From Atriophallophorus winterbourni (Eukaryota; Platyhelminthes; Trematoda; Plagiorchiida; Microphallidae), in assembly GCA_013407085.1 (NCBI GenBank), contig JACCGJ010008633.1, positions 1 to 64,000 of the forward strand: a DNA stretch of 64,000 nucleotides, in the 5' to 3' direction. Positions 11,598-21,534 of the stretch are shown here, one piece after another. Positions within the stretch are counted from its first letter, which is position 1. Every line of letters begins with the position of its first letter. Both the position numbers and the translations under genes were made by a program. Below the pieces are notes generated by a model. It was not told the origin of the DNA. It did not search any database and worked only from the letters and a program-made list of their open reading frames with translations.

Positions 11598-12231
11598 GAG
11601 TAGCCTTGGTCTTAGATTCCTTCAATGGTGGTCCCGAAATCGATGTATTGATATGATGGTTTACATCAGTGATCACTTGCGTACTCACATGATTTACCAA
11701 CATTTCTTCCACACGTCGAAGGCCCAACTCCAAACCGGCCATTCTATTTTCTATTTTGGATCCAAAAGTATCGTTATAGTGCAATGATTTAGCTCTGCAA
11801 CGAACACAGACATAGCATGCACCTGGAACCATTTCATTATTCAATAATGCTATCGAGTCAGGGGCTAAAGTACGGTCGCATTTACCATGGATTTTACCCA
11901 TACACAGAAAACACGTTATTACTTTACGCGCCATGGGACTCACCGGTTGTTCGCATGCTTTGCACGTGACTTCGGGACAATTCTGCGTGTCGGGATTCGT
12001 CCAATCAGCTGGGCCGGCCGTGACCATTGTTGCGTTCGCCGGATCCAGGCCCTTAGCAATGAGGTCAAGTTGGTCCGATGTCGCTGTTTGATCGATCGAT
12101 TTTTCAGTCCGTATGTTGGTTCTCGTGATGCGGTGAAACATGTTAGTAGCCTGAATTGGGTTGTTCGGCTGTGTGACGGGTTTTTGTTCGACGGGTCGAG
12201 GTGGCTGTTTTGAAACACGTGATTTCGTCAT
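11545..12231 (-). pseudogene. CR1-like ORF1, N-terminal part with PHD finger
   Basis: ATG at 12231 is preferred over the longer open frame (to 12378) because the copy at 34232 starts with the same residues (MTKSRVSKQ) and diverges less before it. A full PHD-type Zn finger is visible: C90-x2-C93, C107-x2-C110, H115, C118 and C142-x2-C145. A heptad-like stretch (about 165-195) suggests a coiled coil for oligomer formation. The frame ends in TAA right after AAAAAAG and GAAAAAG runs, where the next frame (+1) takes over. Confidence 0.75.
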
Positions 12232-12570
12232 GTTGCAAATAATCCAATATAACTCGTTAACTACACAAGCTAGAACACAGAAATAAGTATCAAAATTCGT
12301 AGCTCGACGTGATCCTTGCAATGATAGCAAAAACCGTAGAATAGTTAGCGATTGAAAAAAGTTTGCGCGCGTGAGCAAACTGTGAAATTTACGCCGATAT
12401 GATAACTTTGCTGCTAATCCGTTGACAAGAGCAAAACAAATAAATTCCGATAGATATGATCGGAAGTAGCACAGAATTCTTGGAATGAGAGAAATCCAAG
12501 CAGATTCGGCGAAGATATGAGCAGAAGTGTCAGTGCAATAAAAAATGCGACTGCACAGTAAGTCAGGAGG
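12232..12570 (-). other. CR1-like 5' UTR
   Basis: About 340 bp upstream of the ORF1 ATG align well with 33920-34231 in the second 5'-complete copy, including a shared block around CTATCGGAATTTATT and the start near GTCGCATTTTTT. It should hold the internal promoter of the element. No TATA box was recognised. Confidence 0.6.
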
Positions 12571-12572
12571 TT

Positions 12573-12600
12573 TCCCTTATGCACCGTTACCGGAATTCAC
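12573..12600 (-). repeat. remnant of a set A hammerhead repeat beyond the CR1 insertion
   Basis: The + strand reads TCCCTTATGCACCGTTACCG, close to the set A junction TCCCTTACACACCACTACCG seen at 58266-58285. With 7320-7553 this suggests one repeat split by the CR1 element. The match is short and then lost. Confidence 0.4.
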
Positions 12601-13052
12601 TATTAATTTCTTTGCTGGATAGACAGTATACAAACGTATAAGGCAACAAAAATTGTGCTCCGAATAACGGCATTGTATTGGAACTGCCCGTTAATGGCCA
12701 GGTTTCCTCGGTCGAGTTCACCGTATAGCAAACCGAATTGCGTTGAATAAGTTTAATGTTGTGTCTTTTTAGAAGCACGAGTAGTAGATGTCCTGCTTTC
12801 AATTCTCGATTTACCTCGTAGTGTTTTGTTTTCTTTTAAAAATTTATAGTGAATTGATGTTGCAATATATTTGTCTACTCTAGTTACATGATAATGCTAT
12901 TCAAGGTATTGATGCGATCTTTAATTGCATTTCTACGGGCGTGTGAGACAAATTCATCGAGTACAGTAATGAACATTTAAGGCTATCTGTTGCATTTTGA
13001 CAGTTGGTTTTAAACTGATTTGTTAGTTATGCTATTATTATCTACCTTTTAG

Positions 13053-13663
13053 ATAACCATACGTCTTGTTCAAATATCCTGGGATTGAAAGCCTTCGGTC
13101 CAGTCATATCCATCTTTACCCTCTTACTTGCGTCCCTGTTGTTACTGACATTCATCCCCTGTTGGAAACTGAGCAAGAAAATTCGAAATCGTCGCATGCA
13201 TCAAGCCGCACACATTGCCCCGGTTCTCTTCAAAAATAAACTCATAGCAGATGAACAACTTGTCAAACGTCCTTTACATTCAGACCAGTGCAAGCTGAAC
13301 GCGGTTTATAGCGAGGGTTCGTGTGATTCTGATAGGTTTTATACAATGGTACACTTTGAAAAACACGGTAACAAAGAGATGACCGAAGCAAAAGATCCGT
13401 TTTTGGTATATAACAATGCAGCGAAACAAGATCATTGCTGTCCAATTTCACCTACAGTGAAACAATCGCCTTTGTATAGCTCACACGAGATCACGAATGT
13501 TGAATATTCAACCGACAGGGACATACAATACTTCACTCCAGTTCTTATTTACAGAAACCCATGCGGGACAAACGAGTTGACGGGAACAAACGCTTTGAAA
13601 TGCAAACGAAATGCTGATGTTTTGCAGTCAGTTGATGAGCTCGATCATCCAGACAAGTGGTAG
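13053..13663 (+). CDS. terminal exon of a single-pass membrane protein, family unknown
   Basis: An acceptor (TACCTTTTAG, 13043-13052) opens a 611-nt exon that enters with a split codon and ends at TAG 13661-13663. It encodes a short outer segment with an NHT glycosylation sequon, one hydrophobic helix (ISIFTLLLASLLLLTFIP, about residues 17-35), a basic stop-transfer stretch (KLSKKIRNRR) and a cytoplasmic tail of about 160 residues rich in polar residues. A canonical AATAAA follows 119 nt after the stop. The layout is that of a type I receptor or adhesion protein. No family motif is seen in the tail. The other exons were not found; they should lie upstream, perhaps beyond the CR1 insertion or outside the window. 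Confidence 0.62.
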
Positions 13664-13781
13664 TCTTTCGAAATGTGATTAGATCCATCCTTCCGTGTGT
13701 TTTCGGCAAAAACGATTTAGAAATTTAACTGCCAACTTTAAAAGAAATTATTGGTTTGTAATTTCTAACATGATATTTGAT

Positions 13782-13787
13782 AATAAA
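13782..13787 (+). terminator. polyadenylation signal AATAAA
   Basis: It lies 119 nt downstream of the stop codon of the membrane-protein exon, in AT-rich DNA with no other gene near it. Confidence 0.55.
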
Positions 13788-13892
13788 TTTGATATACAAA
13801 GTGTCAAAATTACTTGAATAATTTGTAACTCAAAGTAACTCAAACTTCAGAACACACCGTTTCGAAACATGGGGATTCATATCCTACTCTGC

Positions 13893-13932
13893 ATACCTGA
13901 TGAGTACAAAACAGTACGAACGGGTTGTGAGT
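13893..13932 (+). ncRNA. hammerhead motif, set B, decayed
   Basis: CTGATGA (13897-13903) and a perfect stem II GTAC/GTAC around AAAACA. GAAA plus stem III has changed to GAACGGGT by a substitution and a 1-nt loss. The repeat goes on with GTGTGTGATGGAAATGCA, as at 57117. Probably inactive. Confidence 0.55.
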
Positions 13933-14119
13933 GTGTGATGGAAATGCAGGCAAATACGGTTATTTTATCCTAGCACATGTGTTTAAATTATCTGCATATG
14001 AGTAAGCACATGTGATAAAAAACAGGTTTGTCGTGTTAATCTAATCAAACATGGGTTTAAAATTACACGCTTTTATTACAATTTCTCCAAGGTTACAAGG
14101 CATGCTGATCCTGATCGTA

Positions 14120-14165
14120 TTGTCCATAACTGATGAACGCCAACAGAATGAAAGCGGTTTTGGGG
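14120..14165 (+). ncRNA. hammerhead motif, set B, decayed
   Basis: CTGATGA (14130-14136), GAAA (14150-14153) and GCGGT. The leader GATCCTGATC...TATTGTCC matches the leader of the copy at 57059-57081. Stem II is poor, so cleavage is doubtful. Confidence 0.45.
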
Positions 14166-14223
14166 TCATCAGAATGGAACTGTATGCAAAGAAATTTGAG
14201 TGCGATCGGTTAGAGTAGTATTT

Positions 14224-14270
14224 TGGTAACGTTTCATTTCTGCCACAGAATCTTCGTCAGACCAAGGTGA
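14224..14270 (-). ncRNA. hammerhead motif, set C, left arm of copy 1
   Basis: On the - strand: TTGGT-CTGACGA, a stem II of AGATTCTG with CAGAAAT, GAAA, then CGTTACC. Stem III is the palindrome ACGT. The core is intact; stem II is slightly weakened. Confidence 0.6.
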
Positions 14271-14755
14271 TAGTCAGGACAGGGATCATGATTAAGTAGT
14301 AGTCAACACACCAAGACTTATTTGACCTTAACGCTAAACCGTATAGCGAACGCCTACATGCGGAGGCGGTCGAAATTTTCAAGGCAGGTCGACTGGCGGT
14401 CAATAAGGTGGATGGGGCAGAAATCTCCACAATCTGGCGCTCGGCACTGATGCGAAAGTAAATAGTTTTTGTTCACTTACTAGTTAATTAGATTTTTGTT
14501 TTTCTTCAAAAATAGCCTTAGCCCCGTTAGTTATGTACTTTTACGTATGTGGGCCGCTGTATGAACTGTCCTTGACCGTGTTCACTTGTATCAGATTGAT
14601 TTGGATACACACTGTGAGGAAAATCGACCACTGATCCTGGTCATTCCCACGAGACGTGATACACTGTAGGCGTACCATAGGCTGTTTAGCGGTAAGGTCA
14701 AATAAGTGGTGGTGGGTTGACTACTACTTAATCATGTTCCATGCCCTGACTATCA

Positions 14756-14802
14756 CCCTTGGTCTGACGAAGCTTCCGTGTCAGAAGTGAAACGTTACAC
14801 AT
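14756..14802 (+). ncRNA. hammerhead motif, set C, right arm of copy 1
   Basis: CTGACGA (14764-14770), stem II GCTTCCG/CAGAAGT, GAAA, CGTTA. The core is intact, but stem I has lost a pair (ACAC in place of ACCC). Confidence 0.6.
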
Positions 14803-14845
14803 TAACAACTCTAACCGATCGCACTCAAATTTCTTCGATTTTGAA

Positions 14846-16125
14846 TAAACGATCGGTCCCAAACATATTCCAATCGATTGCTGGAACTGTAGGCAAAAGT
14901 GGATTTTCATTTCAAACCGATTCATGTGTGTTGGTACTATATTCACAATTGGCTTTTAATTTTACCTAAAAGCATCAAAAAATTAAAACGTTCTGGGACC
15001 GTACTTCCAATTGTTTTACACAGCAAATGAGGTCTATTTAGTTTTTCAAAAACAGTTGTCGCACAATTCAAATTTAATATGCTGGTCTCTAAATAAATGT
15101 TGTAAAGAAGTATGATGTACTGGATTTGGATTTAAAAATATACGGGCAACATAAAGATTCATGCTGATAATTTTAGAGCACATTTTAGCCAAGAAGATCC
15201 ACGTTAAACCTCTAAATGCAAACTTTAATATATATGCTTACTCAGAAACCCGCCCTTCCATAAAAATATCCACCCTATTTAAAAAACATCTATGTTTTCA
15301 AAGCAACATTTTATTACGGGTTTCTGAGTTTTATATATGGAAATTGTGTGAATATTTCTGTTGGAAAATTTTCATACGCGAACAGAAAAGATTTAAAGAA
15401 AAATGCCCCAAAACGTGTAAATAATAATGCCATCAGAGAAAAGCTGATGTGATCGAGTGTAACAAATTTATACACAACAAATTCACGTCGGTGTTCTCAA
15501 CTTTCCTTGCAAATTAATTTCACGAATTTTGTCAAAAACAATCTGCAGTTGCGCGAATAGTTGAGCATGTATTTTCACGTAATGAACTTTCAGACAAGTT
15601 TTTTTCCAAAGAAATATTCGCTGTTGCTAATTTAATTAAACGGACTTTACAATCCATGATCCGTGAAAAATACCAATCTTAAGATTTCATCAACAAGTAA
15701 GTGGAACTTCGATGCACTATGTTTGTAGATAATGAGTGCGAAAACTCGTTTTTCATTAAACAACGGGTAATACTATCAGTTTGCGCAAATAATATTCAGC
15801 AACCAATACATGTTGTAATCCCATGCATTTACTAACCGCGAACATTGTCTCACTGTTTGTCAACATCCGGTGGATATAATAAGCTTAATTTTATTTATTC
15901 TCTGTTACACTTTGGAAGATGTTCTTAGTTGTTTCATTACGAAATTTGTGATTTTTAAACGTCACTCCATGTCAAAAGCAGTGGCAAAACTATATCCTTA
16001 CAGAAATCTTGAAACAATTGTAAATACTCAAAAAAATTCAGATTACATTCTGCCAACTAAATTAATCTCTGAGAAACAACAATGCGCTCAGTGAAATATA
16101 GAACATAAAACTTTCAACGAGGTTG
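14846..16125. other. AT-rich, no gene seen
   Basis: Frames at 15161-15424 and 15870-16094 are AT-driven, without motifs or supporting splice sites, and I do not call them. Confidence 0.45.
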
Positions 16126-16127
16126 TA

Positions 16128-16430
16128 TTTGAAAGCCACGGTTGAATAGGGTTCTTACGAAGAACTACGATTTTCGACCACGAAATCAGCCAAGCGCGCA
16201 AGAACCTCGAAGGTGAAAAATTAGTGTGTTTCTCGCACGCACACACGCCACACAACACAGCTGATTTCTGGTTGTTTGCTGTCATCAGGTGGAGTCGGTA
16301 AGATTAGTTTCAGTGAGTCTTGAAACAGTGGAGTAGCGGTTAACAGAGATAGACTTTGAAGTCCGCGTTCGAACAAGTTCTTACAAAGAAACATAGTGTT
16401 CAAACACTGGTGTGGGGAACAATATACATA
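16128..16430 (-). repeat. hammerhead repeat, set A, about 1.3 units
   Basis: The hammerhead lies at 16248-16293 on the - strand: CCAC, CTGATGA (16282-16288), an AAACA loop and GAAA (16265-16268), followed by TCAGCTG in place of CCGGT. Repeat body is present on both sides (16128-16247 with the GGGTTCTTACGAAGAAC hairpin, and 16294-16430 with the TTGAAACAGTGG block). So a tandem array once stood here. Confidence 0.6.
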
Positions 16431-16814
16431 AAGCTTCTAAGTTTCATAAATTTGAGAATAAAAATAGGCTAACATTATTTATTACATAAACTGGATTTTA
16501 TATTTACAAAAGTCAAATCCGCATTGAACTTGACAAATGATCCATTAATATAAAAAAACATAATGATTTTCATAAAAAATTGAAACAAGAAATTGCGTTT
16601 AGTTTTTATTTCAGAAAATAGACTCCTTTTCCTGGTTTTCTGATGAATTTATAAAATATTGATGATCCTAATTATCCATTGACCTACTTAGAATAAGTCG
16701 AATTTTATGTCGCAGAAATCAGGATTAAGAACACAGGATATCGAACTACTTGACAGGATTTATCTTCGATTGGAAACGTTTGTCTCCCGTTATAAAAATT
16801 TGTCTTTCGAATAG

Positions 16815-17145
16815 CAAATTGTGAAACTAAATCTACACGATTTTACCCAACGACGGATACGGATTTACCTGCTTTTCACATTCAAAATCTTACATACTAA
16901 ATTCTACACTGTTAAACACTTGTTAAAGCCCAGTGGCCTTACACGAACACGGAAACACATCAAACGCTTAGGCATTCCGCACTCTCGATTGGATATTGGT
17001 CGAAATAGTTTCTCTGAAAAAATTTGTTACGCTTGAATTATTTTGCCCGAAGAATCTGTTGCGGTTTTCGATTTTAAATTCGATGAGTGTAAGACCGACC
17101 ATTCGGTATGTGACTTTCCCTATTGATTTTTGAGATATTTTATAA
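16815..17145 (+). mobile_element. CR1-like RT 3'-end remnant
   Basis: Translation from 16821 follows the CR1 C-terminal arm: HDFTQRRIRIYLLFTFKILH, then LLKPSGLTRTRKH and IPHSRLDIGRNSF. The expected WNSLP block is degraded. A shared 3' end with 1105-1262 follows. 5'-truncated. Confidence 0.65.
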
Positions 17146-17164
17146 TTTCAACGCATATACCTGC

Positions 17165-18062
17165 CATGGGTAGGAAAATTCAGAAGCTCACGCGATCTGA
17201 ATGATTTTAGACATTTGCAGGTTCGAAGTTAGTTTATTTTCTAACGACCTGCCTTGCAGTACATTTAAGTCGTTTTGTAGCAATGCACAGTGATCGACGT
17301 TGCTGATTTGCATCTATATTTTCGGTGTCATCAGCAAACAGAACATTCTTGCTTTTTTATCGTTGTTGACTATTCTTTCATTTAGATCAGGAACAATAAT
17401 TGACCGGACAGATATCCTTGCGGAAACCGCTTGTGTCATCGATTTGCTTCGACAATATGTCATCTACACGAAATCTGATGTATCTGTTGTTAAGGCAGTC
17501 GTGATCTATCCATATAGTTTACATCAATAACATAATCTGTAGCTTGTTCAAGAGTAAATTATGATAGACTTTTTCGAATACTTTCGTTATGTCAAGGTAA
17601 CACCCATCAGTACAGCCGCATGCATCTACAACACGCGTCCAATTGTTTAAGCTTGTCATCAAATTTGTTAGGCAACTAGCAAAAGTCCGTTCATTTCTAG
17701 ATGCAGCAGTATTTCTGCAGTTATTATTCCCTCAAAAACTTTTGATAACAGAGGGTTATGTTTCGATGTAGACACAATTTTGTATCAGGGTTAGATTTAT
17801 TCGTAATCGTCGAAATTTCCTCAATACCCGACATTTGACGAAGTTGATTGCTCGTCGCTTTGGGGTTTCGAGCAGCCTTTCTAACGGTCTCCAAACTTTT
17901 ACCGCGTGCTCCATAAAGGACCGTATGAATAACCCCAGGAGCACAACAAACACAGCAGGTTCAAGCTTGTTAAATGCTCGCCATAACAGATCAAGCATGT
18001 TTTACGTGGGTTTGACATCTTTCATACACTTCGCACAGAGTTTCGACCATATGATGACCATC
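17165..18062 (-). pseudogene. CR1-related RT remnant, rearranged
   Basis: Two - strand pieces lie in the wrong order. 18062-17756 encodes an RT C-terminal region (RRAFNKLEPAVF, then VKVWRPLERLLETPKRRAI). 17755-17165 encodes the earlier palm region with an LDITKVFEKV-like block, then VLFADDTENID near 17310-17335. In an intact element the palm comes first on the transcribed strand. Many frameshifts are present. Confidence 0.55.
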
Positions 18063-18870
18063 TAGTAACGCTTACATTTTTGTCCAAAGATCACACGAGT
18101 TGTAATTTCGATACTGTGAACGGAAGTTTTGATTTCCATTCACCAATTAGGTAGTCTGTTTTGGTGGTCAAAGAGCAAATTCACGTACCGTGGTTCGCAT
18201 ATAGTGCCCGAAGTTTAATGATTATACAGGTATTTACAGGGGGGCGCGCCTCATCTTTCACGCATATAGTCAACATATTGAGACATCTGGATCTCTTCTC
18301 AGATAGATGTAAATAGAGAGAAAAAGCAGCTCTCAACTTGAACACAGGCGTTTCTGTCATATTACATAACTCCTCAGACAGTAAAATAAATTCGAACTGA
18401 TTCCCAGCGAGCTTAACATCTGTAAGAGCATTCCATGGTCGAACGTTTCACATCATTTCAAGAAGATCGTGTGAACTTCCCTGCCACGTTCAATAGCGCA
18501 CGTCTTCTGATCACGGGTAGTCATAAGATTGGCAAACAAAAACTATTATGTAGGAACCTATTTCGAGCTTCAGTAAAGGAATACTGCTACTCCGCATAAA
18601 GCACTTGCAAGTTTGATTGATTCCATTATTTCGGACAAGATTTGCAGTTAAATGATTGGACAGTAAGTGGTGGCTTGGGATCTAGAAACCCTTTGTGGAG
18701 AAAAGTAGCAGACCCACATCTCCAATCAGCGGAAAGACGTTGAAAAATGTTGGCCGACGTTTAACAGACGTATTAGGCGTAATTATGTAATTATCATAAT
18801 TGAATCCGGTGCCATCCAATAGACAAGACAGAATTCACGCTCTAGGATACAATTTGGTGTTCTTTAACGC
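18063..18870. other. no confident gene
   Basis: Possible scraps of an RT C-terminus on the - strand (near 18420-18500, a PWNAL-like block) are too weak to call. Nothing else is seen. Confidence 0.35.
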
Positions 18871-18872
18871 TT

Positions 18873-19142
18873 ATGTCTGGTGAAGTTTGCACTATTGGTG
18901 TGGTCTACCGGTCCGCTTCATCTACGGAATCGTACAACGAAAGGTTGATCCAAGTGTTTCAGCGCTTGACTCGCACAGAGCAAGCAACGACACTTATTAT
19001 TGGTGATTTTAATCTGTCCGCCCTTTATCTCAGGGATGATCACTCCCTACAAACGCTAGAATACCGATTTGGAGAGGTACTAGATTCAATCCCGTTATAC
19101 AACCATGTTCACGAAGGCACCTTAGAAATAATCAGCGAATGA
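18873..19142 (+). pseudogene. CR1-like endonuclease fragment
   Basis: 89 codons match the middle of the family 1 endonuclease: VCTIGVVYRSASSTESYNER, then TLIIGDFNLSALYLRDDHSL and FGEVLDSIPLYNHVH. The GDFN motif is kept. It breaks off at the sequence after LYNHV and has no RT behind it on this strand. It faces the 3' end of a separate - strand copy 130 bp away. Confidence 0.72.
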
Positions 19143-19271
19143 TTATTAGGTTTTCTCCTCCGAAACAAGAACGATCCGATGTTCATCAAATCAATAATAA
19201 TCATTCATATTAGCGCAATACATAACAAACAACAGAGTTCGGAACATTCCACCCTGCTTCCGCCTTCACGA

Positions 19272-21100
19272 TCATTCAAGGTTCCAGGTTGTTAATGGTC
19301 AAAAAAGCAACAAGCTCAACCACACCATTAGGATGGTAAAAATTGAAATTTAAGTGTATAAACAATATAAGAACATAGATTAAACAGTATATAAGGGTTC
19401 TGGAAACGAATAATGCAATAAAAATTCGTCTAATTTCGTTTTAAAGTCATGCAAGTTAGTGGCGTGAGCAACGGTTGAAGGTAAACTGTTCCAAGTAAAA
19501 CAGACACGGACAGAGTAAAAATACCTTCTACAGTTCAGGCGGGAATGGGGTACGACCAGCACATATCATGGGTCCGATAATTTAATTCCTCATATCCCTT
19601 CGCGTGAATAAATCCTGTAAGGGATGGTTCGGGGGTATGGAATGTTTTGTAGAGTAAGATAAGGTCTCCTCTGATTCGTCGATAGGGAAAATCAAACAGA
19701 TTCAGTTGCGCTATCCTTTCTTTATATGGTTTGTTTCGGATGCTGAGAACTAGTTTTGTTGATCAGTGATAGATTCGCTGCATAAGTTTCACATCCCTCT
19801 TGAGCCACGGAGACCATGACTGCACACCGTATTCCATGACTGGTCTTAAGTATGTATTCATGATTCTTGGGAATATCTTGGGCGAAAATTTCCCAAATAC
19901 ACGTTTTGAGTAGATTTAGAACACGTGTTGCTTTTTTAAAGGCACTGTTAGTTTGAAGTGATGTTTTTAACCTGGAGCATATCCAGACACCCAAATCTTT
20001 TTCTTCACTGCAATTTCAAGGACATGCGAACCTATGTGATATGTGAACTCTACTCGATTCCCCACATTCATGATCCTGCATTTGTTGAAGTTAAACGGCA
20101 GTTTGTTCTTCAACGACCAGCTGTGAAGCGTATCAAGATCCTTTTGTAATAGCAGACAGTCTTCTGGACTACGAATGCTGCGCCAAATCTGTATGTCGTC
20201 CGCAAATAACGAAATGTTACATCGAACATTTTCCGGTATTTCATTGACATAAAACAGAAAGAGGATCGAACCAAGGACTGAGACTTGGGGAACTCCGCTA
20301 GTTGCTGAAATTGGTTTGGATAATGCACCATCAACACGTACCTGGTTAGTGCGATTTGTTAGGTAGTCATTTAGCCAATTCAGCAACTTTCCATTGATAC
20401 CAAGCCTTTTCAATCTTCTGCAGTAGTAGGGAATGGTCAACACGATCGAATGCTTTGGATCTATCTTAGTAGCACGCGTGTATTGCTTGTCCTTTATCTA
20501 CCGATTTTGTCAAATCATCTAGCGTTACCAGTAAATTAGACAAACAGGAATAATTTCGTCTGAATCCATGCTGGTTCCTCGAAAGCAACTGATTCTTCTC
20601 GAAATGTTTCATTAGATCGTCAACAATGAGTCGCTCAAGTAATTTTGAAATCACTGGTAACAGAGTAACGGGTCGGTAATTGGAAACATCGGAGCGATTT
20701 CCACCTTTGTAAATTGGAGAAATTATTCCTCGTTTCCAATCTGTAGGAATCACTCCGCTTGCCAGTGTTTGCTCGAACAAATAAGTGAGTGGTTTGTATA
20801 GCAAACTCGCAAATTGCTTCAATAATTTCGGGGTTATTCCGTCGGCCCCAGGAGACTTTCCGGTTTTAAGATTAAATAAACCTTGGAGGGCGCGTTTCTC
20901 ATTGACACTTATTTCATTTATGGCAACCGTGTTTGAAAGTGTTGGATTTGGGCTGTTTATTGCATGTTCTATGGGGTTGAATACCGATGAATAAAACGTG
21001 GCTAAAGCATCAGCAGTTTTTGCTGCAGTTGTTGTTGGGCCAGCTGATGTGTTTACGGACGCTACTCCAGGTTTAACTTTAGCTTGATCGTTAACCATAC
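19272..21100 (-). pseudogene. CR1-like element, 5'-truncated copy (RT part)
   Basis: On the - strand: GKSPGADGITPKLLKQ (20900 region), NYRPVTLLPVISKLLERL, HGFRRNYSCLSNLLVTLDD, a break near 20450, then SGVPQVSVLGS, LFADDIQIW with both Asp kept (about 20195-20220), NKLPFNFNKC, another break near 19980, and a decayed arm ending at SRLNCRRYFYSVRVCFTWNS (19500). The 3' UTR near 19275-19335 aligns with that of the 7.55 kb element. At least two frameshifts; in the conserved PQG block Gly is replaced by Val. Confidence 0.78.
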
Positions 21101-21534
21101 GATACAGTATTTTGGGTGTACAGTGTACAGTCGGTGTACAGTGATTTGGGAGTTCTACTAAGATAACAATCTGCTATAGCAACAGTAAACACAAGAGATA
21201 GATCAAGGACCAATTATTTCTAATCGACAATTTTAAAAAGGTTATTAGTCACCTTTAGGCCTCGTTTATAGCTACAACTGCTTTCGACCTTGAGGTATTT
21301 AGCAGTCGAATGACTACTACAACGATCTTTGAGCATTAGGATAATAAATCTTCGAAATGAAAGATTCAGGAGTAGCGTTCATATCATGTGGTTATCAACG
21401 ATTGACTTCATTGATTTATCTATCGTTGCTACATTGGAATTTAGGAGAAGATCGCAATTTTTTGAAAAATAGCAACCTCTTTTGTTTGATTAAAATTAAA
21501 TGTAAACTTCGTCATGTCACATGGATCAATCATG
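21101..21534. other. no gene seen
   Basis: Between the CR1 copy and the Penelope-like remnant. It may hold the lost N-terminal part of the latter, but I cannot support a match. Confidence 0.35.

Larger units (their letters stand above)
7554..12570 (-). mobile_element. near full-length CR1-like non-LTR retrotransposon (family 1)
   Basis: About 5.0 kb on the - strand, in order: 5' UTR (12570-12232), ORF1 with PHD finger and two RRM-like modules (12231-10584), ORF2 with endonuclease and reverse transcriptase (about 10600-7778), 3' UTR, and a tail of four TCAAGAT repeats. The 5' end is set by where homology to the copy at 33920-35460 stops. PHD-type ORF1, an APE-like endonuclease, a WNSLP block at the RT C-terminus and a short-repeat tail without poly(A) all fit the CR1 clade. 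One frameshift in each ORF suggests it cannot move by itself. It is the best-kept copy of its family here, so probably a fairly recent insertion. Confidence 0.85.
14187..14840. mobile_element. inverted-repeat element with a hammerhead in each arm (set C), copy 1
   Basis: About 655 bp. Arms 14187-14346 and 14677-14840 are reverse complements over about 160 bp: the outer block TGAGTGCGATCGGTTAGAG, the hammerhead, the CATGATTAAGTAGTAGTCAAC block and the inner GACCTTAACGCTAAAC block. A spacer of about 330 bp shows no long frame. The same plan and length recur at 55858-56500. No transposase and no clear target-site duplication were found. It looks MITE-like in form, but hammerheads point to a Penelope or retrozyme origin. 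Confidence 0.7.

Noticed and set aside
8146..12213. + strand frames across the CR1-like element (for example 8146-8481, 11887-12213)
   Set aside because: They are complements of the retroelement's RT and PHD coding sequence.
12587..12802. - strand frame with protein-like end (GSSNTMPLFGAQFLLPYT) as an exon
   Set aside because: No convincing acceptor, no motif, and its 3' end overlaps the remnant of the split hammerhead repeat.
14187..14840. A DNA transposon with a transposase in the inverted-repeat element
   Set aside because: The spacer of about 330 bp has no open frame or DDE-like motif; at most it could be a non-autonomous form.
15161..15424. 87-codon + strand frame
   Set aside because: No motif, no splice sites, AT-driven composition.
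18873..21100. A twin-primed (5'-inverted) single CR1 insertion
   Set aside because: In twin priming the inverted piece lies at the 5' side; here the endonuclease piece lies beyond the 3' tail of the - strand copy, so two events are needed.
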